From assembly GCA_035256745.1 (NCBI GenBank), contig DATEXQ010000054.1:1-9682 (forward strand): 9,682 bases of DNA, in the 5' to 3' direction. The notes beneath the pieces were generated by a model, which worked only from the letters and a program-made list of their open reading frames with translations, had not been told where the DNA came from and searched no databases. Of this stretch, positions 6,197-9,682 are shown in pieces. Numbering within the stretch: the stretch's first letter is position 1; each line of letters starts with the position of its first letter. The DNA comes from DATEXQ01 sp035256745 (GTDB lineage Bacteria > Patescibacteriota > Microgenomatia > UBA8517). The translations under genes were made by a program, and so were the position numbers.

Positions 6197-7441
6197 ATGA
6201 CAAGTGATGATATTAAAGTATTAGTTGAAGATTTAAGAAAAGAAAGAATAGCTCTAGAGAAAAAGGAAGAAGCTTTTAAATCTCGTGAAGAGGAATTGAA
6301 AGAAAGACTTGCAAAGGTTTCCAAGACGACTCCTGATGAGGCAAAAAAGATACTTCTTGATGAAGTGCAAAAAGATTTGACCCAAGACATTGCTAAAAAA
6401 ATTAGAGCTTCGGAGGAAAAAATTAAACTAGAAGCACAGGATAAAGCCAAAGAAATTCTAGTTGATGCAATGAAGCATGGAGCAACATCTTATGTGGCAG
6501 AATACAGCGTTTCTACGGTAACGGTTCCCAATGAAGATGTAAAAGGAAGAATTATCGGAGCAGGAGGGAGAAATATAAGAACTTTTGAGAAAGAAACGGG
6601 AGTAGAGCTGGACCTTGACGAGACTAGCGAAATCAGACTTTCCTCATTTGATTCCATCAGACGCGAAATTGCGAAAAGAGCTTTGGAAAATCTTATAAAA
6701 GATAGCCGTATCCAGCCTTCAAGAATAGAGGAGGTAGTAAAGCAAACGAAACTTCAGATGGAAGATGTGCTTCTTGAAGAAGGAAAGAAAATTGCCGAAA
6801 TGTGCGGGGTATATAATCTTCCCACGGATATTGTAAAGCTTATAGGAAGATATAAATTCAGAACTTCATACGGACAAAATTTAGGACTCCATACTATAGA
6901 AGAAACAAAAATTGGTATTTCTATTGCTCAAGATTTAAATGCGGATGTAGAAACAGTTCGTTTGGGATGCCTTCTTCACGATATCGGTAAAGTAGTTACG
7001 GAAGAAGAAGGGACACATGTCGAGGCGGGTGTAGCTGTTCTTAAAAAGTACGGATTTTCCAAGGATGTAATTGCTGCGGTTGCAGAGCACCATGAAGATA
7101 AAGCTTTTTCATCCGTTGAATCGGTAATAGTTTGGATAGCTGACGCCATATCAGGTTCAAGACCGGGTGCAAGATACGAACCGCAAGAAGATTATGTAAA
7201 AAGGATGGAAAAAATTGAAAACATCGTAAAAAGTTTTGACGGAGTTTCAGAATCTTATGCGTTTCAGGCAGGAAGAGATGTTAGGGTAATTGTAAATCCG
7301 GAAGAGGTAGATGACGATAAATTAACAGTACTTGCCCATGAGATTGCCAAAAAATTGGAAAAAGAAGCAGAATATGCAGGCCAGATTAAGGTAACGGTTA
7401 TAAGAGAAGTAAAGGTAACAGATACCACAGCAGCAAAATAA
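6197..7441 (+). CDS. rny: Ribonuclease Y, soluble short form (KH + HD domains, no membrane anchor)
   Basis: The product is 414 residues from ATG 6197. RNase Y is the endonuclease that initiates mRNA decay. Residues 1-95 are a charged helix (short coiled coil). The KH domain covers about 100-165 with GRIIGAGGRNIR (117-128, GxxG loop GAGG; the usual form is GREG). The HD phosphohydrolase domain covers about 220-330: His232 (LGLHTIEE), HD 261-262 (CLLHDIGK), His274 (GTHVEAG), HH 298-299 (AEHHED), Asp316 (WIADAISGSRPGAR). Typical RNase Y is about 520 residues with an N-terminal transmembrane helix. Here no hydrophobic segment exists, and an in-frame stop at 6155 prevents an upstream extension; a TTG at 6176 could add only 7 residues. 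It therefore appears cytosolic. No SD precedes the ATG. Confidence 0.95.
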   Translation: MTSDDIKVLVEDLRKERIALEKKEEAFKSREEELKERLAKVSKTTPDEAKKILLDEVQKDLTQDIAKKIRASEEKIKLEAQDKAKEILVDAMKHGATSYVAEYSVSTVTVPNEDVKGRIIGAGGRNIRTFEKETGVELDLDETSEIRLSSFDSIRREIAKRALENLIKDSRIQPSRIEEVVKQTKLQMEDVLLEEGKKIAEMCGVYNLPTDIVKLIGRYKFRTSYGQNLGLHTIEETKIGISIAQDLNADVETVRLGCLLHDIGKVVTEEEGTHVEAGVAVLKKYGFSKDVIAAVAEHHEDKAFSSVESVIVWIADAISGSRPGARYEPQEDYVKRMEKIENIVKSFDGVSESYAFQAGRDVRVIVNPEEVDDDKLTVLAHEIAKKLEKEAEYAGQIKVTVIREVKVTDTTAAK

Positions 7442-7445
7442 GTTA

Positions 7446-7474
7446 TTGACAATCATTATATTTAAAACCATAAT
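7446..7474 (+). promoter_or_regulatory. Near-consensus sigma70 promoter directly after rny
   Basis: Perfect -35 TTGACA (7446-7451), 17-base spacer, and -10 CATAAT (7469-7474, 5 of 6). It begins 4 bases after the rny stop. The predicted start is near 7481, the first base of the hairpin below. It would drive the leader and the 97-residue gene at 7592, for which no other promoter is evident after the second hairpin. Confidence 0.7.
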
Positions 7475-7480
7475 TTAATC

Positions 7481-7510
7481 CCAGGGACATATGAAATACC
7501 TGGTTTTTTT
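7481..7510 (+). terminator. Hairpin 1 with T7 tract: rny terminator or extreme 5' hairpin of the next transcript
   Basis: CCAGG (7481-7485) pairs with CCTGG (7499-7503), with a 13-base loop that contains CATATG, followed by seven T. It is a modest intrinsic terminator for rny. It also lies exactly where the promoter at 7446-7474 would start, so the transcript of the downstream gene would open with this hairpin. An alternative pairing of TGGT (7501-7504) with ACCA (7514-7517) would break it. Confidence 0.6.
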
Positions 7511-7589
7511 AATACCATTAAATATAAAAAAATTTGAAGTTCTAAAAGAGCCGAAAGGCTCTTTTTTTATAGAGGAAGGGGGTGATTAG
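7491..7589 (+). CDS. Possible 32-residue leader peptide upstream of the 97-residue gene
   Basis: An open frame starts at ATG 7491, preceded by AGGGA at 7483-7487, and ends with TAG at 7587-7589, 2 bases before the TTG start of the next gene. It begins MKYLVFLIPLNIKKFEVL (hydrophobic, then charged) and ends with IEEGGD. It passes through the second hairpin and the SD of the downstream gene. A ribosome translating it would melt that hairpin and finish beside the next start codon. The frame could be chance at this length; no homology is claimed. It is proposed because promoter, SD-like site, frame and stop position are all consistent. Confidence 0.3.
   Translation: MKYLVFLIPLNIKKFEVLKEPKGSFFIEEGGD
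7544..7568 (+). terminator. Strong hairpin plus T7 (hairpin 2), just before the SD of the 97-residue gene
   Basis: AGAGCC (7547-7552) and GGCTCT (7557-7562) close a GAAA tetraloop, and the flanking A and T runs extend the stem to about 9 pairs. Seven T end at 7568. This is a textbook intrinsic terminator. The SD of the next gene starts only about 8 bases later (7576), leaving no room for a promoter, so transcripts must read through it. It is therefore a likely attenuator rather than a simple end of rny. Confidence 0.8.
7576..7585 (+). promoter_or_regulatory. Near-perfect Shine-Dalgarno site; supports TTG start at 7592
   Basis: AAGGGGGTGA matches the ideal AAGGAGGTGA in 9 of 10 positions and ends 6 bases before TTG 7592. 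The downstream frame has no ATG at all, so this site is what fixes the start. The only comparable SD in the window is that of rpoA. Confidence 0.75.
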
Positions 7590-7591
7590 AA

Positions 7592-7885
7592 TTGGAAAGA
7601 ATAAATGAAGGTCATCTGGGATGGAAACCTACAGGATCAACTTTTTCTCCAGTGAGAATAATTGAATCATCAAGTAAATGTGATGCAACAATTTTTGAAC
7701 ACAAAGGTCTGATAGAAGCACGATTAGGTGTTTTGAATGATGCAGAAATTGTTTCAATAGATCCGACGAAAGATAAAGTTCTTAAAATCTGGCCATCAAA
7801 CGGAAATGGTTTCCAGCAGGTTACCGTAGAATTCCAGGGAAAGCATGGCAATAGTATAGAAAATGTTTTTATTCCCATAGCGTAA
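7592..7885 (+). CDS. Hypothetical protein, 97 residues, TTG start
   Basis: I do not recognise this protein. It runs from TTG (Met when initiated) to TAA, 97 residues, with no signal peptide, no membrane segment, no repeats and a single Cys (SSSKCDATIF). The N-terminus is MERINEGHLGWKPTGSTF. Alternating hydrophobic and polar residues (for example QQVTVEFQGKHGNSIENVFIP) suggest a beta-rich soluble domain. Reality of the gene is supported by a near-perfect SD, a strong promoter 145 bases upstream, and codon use similar to its neighbours. It sits between rny and an HU gene on the same strand. A T6 tract (7896-7901) follows 11 bases after the stop, but I see only a weak stem before it. Function unknown. 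Confidence 0.7.
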   Translation: MERINEGHLGWKPTGSTFSPVRIIESSSKCDATIFEHKGLIEARLGVLNDAEIVSIDPTKDKVLKIWPSNGNGFQQVTVEFQGKHGNSIENVFIPIA

Positions 7886-7910
7886 GCTTAAGGCGTTTTT
7901 TCCCAAAAAT

Positions 7911-7939
7911 TTGACATTTTGTCTCAATTATTCTATTCT
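7911..7939 (+). promoter_or_regulatory. Strong sigma70 promoter of the HU gene, very short leader
   Basis: TTGACA (7911-7916), 17-base spacer, TATTCT (7934-7939). The expected start lies near 7945-7947, only 3-5 bases before the ATG at 7950. It overlaps an upstream in-frame TTG at 7911, which is therefore not the translation start. Confidence 0.75.
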
Positions 7940-7949
7940 TCTTTTCGAT

Positions 7950-8225
7950 ATGACAAAGGGTGAATTAGCCGATTTGGTTTCCAGAAAAGCCCACTTAACA
8001 AAGAAAGCCGCAAATGAGTGCATTGATGTATTTTTGAATGAAATAGGCAGAGTTTTAGCTAAAGGGGAAAGAGTAGTATTATCCGGATTCGGAACCTTTA
8101 GAGTCATCTCTATGAAAGCAAAAACGGTAAAAATCCCGAATACCGATAAAATGGTTACCATCAAGTCTCACCGAGCCCCCAGGTTTACTCCAGGCAAAAG
8201 ATTAAAAAGACAAGTAACAAGGTAA
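7950..8225 (+). CDS. hup: HU-family DNA-binding protein
   Basis: The product is 91 residues, the standard HU/IHF subunit length. HU dimers bend and compact DNA without strong sequence preference. The start ATG 7950 gives MTKGELADLVSRKAHLTKKAA, matching the usual MNKxELI opening; the 13 extra codons back to TTG 7911 overlap the promoter and were rejected. Helices 1-2 run to about residue 40, followed by the hallmark LSGFGTFRV (residues 47-55). The beta-arm is VKIPNTDKM where HU usually has GRNPQTGE: the intercalating Pro aligns, but the Arg-Asn before it is replaced by Lys-Ile. The end HRAPRFTPGKRLKRQV carries the PGKxLK motif. No SD precedes the start. Confidence 0.92.
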   Translation: MTKGELADLVSRKAHLTKKAANECIDVFLNEIGRVLAKGERVVLSGFGTFRVISMKAKTVKIPNTDKMVTIKSHRAPRFTPGKRLKRQVTR

Positions 8226-8263
8226 CTAAACCTTGACATTTTCTTCATTTGTATTCCTTAATT

Positions 8264-8291
8264 TATAATTCGTAATTTCAAATGTTATACT
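8264..8291 (+). promoter_or_regulatory. Promoter region of the ABC transporter operon (two -10 candidates)
   Basis: TATAAT at 8264-8269 is a perfect -10 with a poor -35 (TTCTTC, 8241-8246, 17-base spacing). TGTTATACT at 8283-8291 is an extended -10 (TGn plus TATACT) that ends 7 bases before the ATG at 8299, which would place the transcript start at about 8298-8299 and give a leaderless mRNA. A TTGACA at 8233-8238 has no well spaced consensus -10. Several overlapping promoters are possible. Confidence 0.5.
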
Positions 8292-8298
8292 TTGCTTG

Positions 8299-9291
8299 AT
8301 GGATAAAACCATAATTGTTGACCATTTGGTAAAAAATTTTGAGGTAACAAAAAGAGAAAAAGGTCTTATTTCAGGTTTTTCGACTCTTTTTTCTCCTCAG
8401 AAAAAAATTGTTAGGGCTTTAAAGGGAATTTCGTTTTCAATAGAACAGGGAGAATTGGTTGGCTTTATAGGCCCTAATGGTGCAGGTAAAACGACAACTC
8501 TAAAAATTCTATCGGGTCTTCTTTTTTCTTCTGAAGGTTTTACCCAAGTGTTGGGATTTGATCCTTGGGAGAGAAATCCTGAATTTTTGAAACAAATATC
8601 TTTAGTTATGGGTCAAAAAAACCAACTATGGTGGGATTTGCCAGCAATAGAAACTTTTGAACTTAATAAAGCGATATATGAAATTCCTGAAAAAAAATAT
8701 AAAGACTCTTTACAGGAACTGGTGGATCTTTTGGAAGTTGAGAATTTATTAAATATTCAAGTCAGGAGGTTGTCTTTAGGACAAAGAATGAGATTGGAAT
8801 TGGTAGCATCCCTTCTTCATCAGCCTAAAGTCATGTTTCTGGATGAGCCTACAATCGGTTTGGATATTATTGCCCAGAAAAAAATAAGGGATTTTATGTC
8901 TGATTTCAATAGAAAAAATGGAGCCACAATTCTTCTGACTTCTCACAATATGGATGATGTTTCCCAACTTGCCAAAAGAGTAATAGTTATAGATAAAGGT
9001 CAAATCCTTTTTGATGGAAAAATTGCGGAATTGGTAAATAGTTTTGCAAAAAATAAAATAATTAAGATTTATTTTTCCAAAGAGATTGATATCAAGAAGT
9101 TGGAGTCAATCGGGAAAATAAAAAAGATTGATATACCTGAAGTCACAATTTCAGTGCCGAGGGAAACTTCAACATTGGCTGCAGCGGAACTTTTACAAAA
9201 CTATCCCATAGCTGACTTAAATATTGAAGAAGAACCAATAGAAGATGTAATAAGACGAGTTTTTAAAGGGGAATTAAAAACTAAAAAATGA
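8299..9291 (+). CDS. ABC-2 type transporter ATP-binding protein (COG4586-like exporter ATPase)
   Basis: The product is 330 residues from ATG 8299 (an upstream in-frame TTG at 8296 would add one residue). Nucleotide-binding domain: Walker A GPNGAGKT 58-65, Q-loop Gln106 in MGQKNQLWWDLPA, signature LSLGQR 158-163 (LSLGQ in place of LSGGQ), Walker B VMFLDEP 178-184 with catalytic Glu183, and H-loop LTSHNMDD with His216. The N-terminal insert (TKREKGLISGFSTLFSPQKK, 17-36) and the QLWWDLP Q-loop are typical of the COG4586 group, which pairs with ABC-2 permeases of COG4587 and COG3694. A C-terminal domain covers about 235-330. The stop TGA overlaps the permease ATG by 4 bases (ATGA), implying translational coupling. 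The substrate is unknown. Confidence 0.93.
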   Translation: MDKTIIVDHLVKNFEVTKREKGLISGFSTLFSPQKKIVRALKGISFSIEQGELVGFIGPNGAGKTTTLKILSGLLFSSEGFTQVLGFDPWERNPEFLKQISLVMGQKNQLWWDLPAIETFELNKAIYEIPEKKYKDSLQELVDLLEVENLLNIQVRRLSLGQRMRLELVASLLHQPKVMFLDEPTIGLDIIAQKKIRDFMSDFNRKNGATILLTSHNMDDVSQLAKRVIVIDKGQILFDGKIAELVNSFAKNKIIKIYFSKEIDIKKLESIGKIKKIDIPEVTISVPRETSTLAAAELLQNYPIADLNIEEEPIEDVIRRVFKGELKTKK

Positions 9292-9682
9292 AGAAATATC
9301 TTTCGGTCTTCAAAATTTCCTTCCAGCAGGAATTTGCCTACAGAGTAAATTTTATTATGTGGAGAGTAAGAAATGTTACTCAATTGTTTTTGGTTTTTTT
9401 CCTTTGGGATACTGTATTTTCCGCTCAAGGCAAGGTTATATTTGGGTATGATAAGACAAGAATATTAACTTATGTATTTGGACTTTTAATTATTAGAGCA
9501 TTTGTTCTTTCGGCAAGAGCAGTAGATGTAGCAGGAGAAGTGGCCAATGGTGATTTAAGCAATTATTTAATAAAACCGGTGAGTTATTTTAAATATTGGC
9601 TGACCCGGGATTTATCGAGTAAGGCATTAAATTTAATTTTTGCTGCTTTTGAAACAACAGCTTTATTTTTTATACTCAAACC
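9288..9682 (+). CDS. ABC-2 type transporter permease, N-terminal fragment (3' end outside window)
   Basis: The first 131 codons are visible and remain open to the window end. Hydrophobic segments lie at about residues 29-45 (NVTQLFLVFFLWDTVF), 58-76 (ILTYVFGLLIIRAFVLS) and 112-130 (ALNLIFAAFETTALFFIL). The region between the second and third has NGDLSNYLIKPVSYFKYWLTRDL, resembling the GxLxxYLLRPxSY stretch of COG4587-type permeases. It starts inside the stop region of the ATPase gene (ATGA overlap), so it is the membrane partner of that ATPase. A second permease gene probably follows outside the window, as in the known COG4586-4587-3694 operons; this is inference. The substrate cannot be told. 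Confidence 0.88.
   Translation, partial: MKKYLSVFKISFQQEFAYRVNFIMWRVRNVTQLFLVFFLWDTVFSAQGKVIFGYDKTRILTYVFGLLIIRAFVLSARAVDVAGEVANGDLSNYLIKPVSYFKYWLTRDLSSKALNLIFAAFETTALFFILK

Noticed and set aside
7612..7878. Minus-strand ORF opposite the 97-residue gene.
   Set aside because: No ribosome binding site or promoter on that strand; the plus-strand frame has a near-perfect SD.
7911..7949. Longer HU start at TTG 7911.
   Set aside because: It overlaps the -35 and -10 of the HU promoter and adds 13 residues not found in HU proteins.
8233..8269. TTGACA (8233) paired with TATAAT (8264) as one promoter.
   Set aside because: The spacer would be 25 bases, far beyond the 15-19 base range.
1..9682. Alternative genetic code (UGA as Gly, seen in some CPR lineages).
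   Set aside because: No in-frame TGA occurs in the conserved genes, Trp is coded by TGG and TGA ends the ABC ATPase at the expected place.

Overview
The window is a compact, AT-rich bacterial core-genome segment. It has near back-to-back essential genes, almost exclusive TAA stops (15 of 16 visible stops; the ABC ATPase ends in TGA), TGG for Trp, and very few Shine-Dalgarno sites. Gene content and order (map-infA-rpmJ-rpsM-rpsK-rpsD-rpoA-rplQ-rplM-rpsI, then recA-recX-rny), a cysteine-poor S4, a charged tail on L17 and a shortened RNase Y point to a streamlined lineage. My best guess is a Candidate Phyla Radiation / Patescibacteria member of the Microgenomates type. This is inference from style, not a computed phylogeny.

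Region 1 (1-4198) is the 3' end of the spc/alpha ribosomal operon on the plus strand. It holds the C-terminus of methionine aminopeptidase, IF-1, L36 (a 37-residue zinc-ribbon protein), S13, S11, S4, RNA polymerase alpha, L17, L13 and S9. Most intergenic gaps are 1-16 bases, so this is probably one transcript for ribosome and polymerase assembly. Only rpoA (perfect SD) and rpsK have a clear SD.

Region 2 (4199-6058) has tRNA-Pro(GGG) on the minus strand, tail-to-tail with rpsI and divergent from recA. recA and recX follow, separated by a 27-base perfect palindrome that may tune recX read-through.

Region 3 (6059-7441) is a 138-base leader with two inverted repeats, followed by an RNase Y. This RNase Y lacks the N-terminal membrane anchor and most of the usual coiled coil, but keeps the KH and HD catalytic domains.

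Region 4 (7442-7949) is the most unusual part. A near-consensus sigma70 promoter sits just after rny and fires directly into two terminator-like hairpins. A 32-codon upstream ORF runs through the second hairpin and ends 2 bases before the TTG start of a 97-residue protein of unknown function that has a near-perfect SD. It looks like a leader-peptide / attenuation module, but this is inferred only from sequence.

Region 5 (7911-9682) has an HU-family DNA-binding protein with a strong promoter whose predicted start point lies only a few bases before the ATG. An ABC-2 type exporter operon follows: the ATPase overlaps the truncated permease by 4 bases (ATGA). The ATPase also has a promoter placed for a leaderless transcript. 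Apart from the leader module no accessory system (CRISPR, mobile element, toxin, phage gene) is visible.
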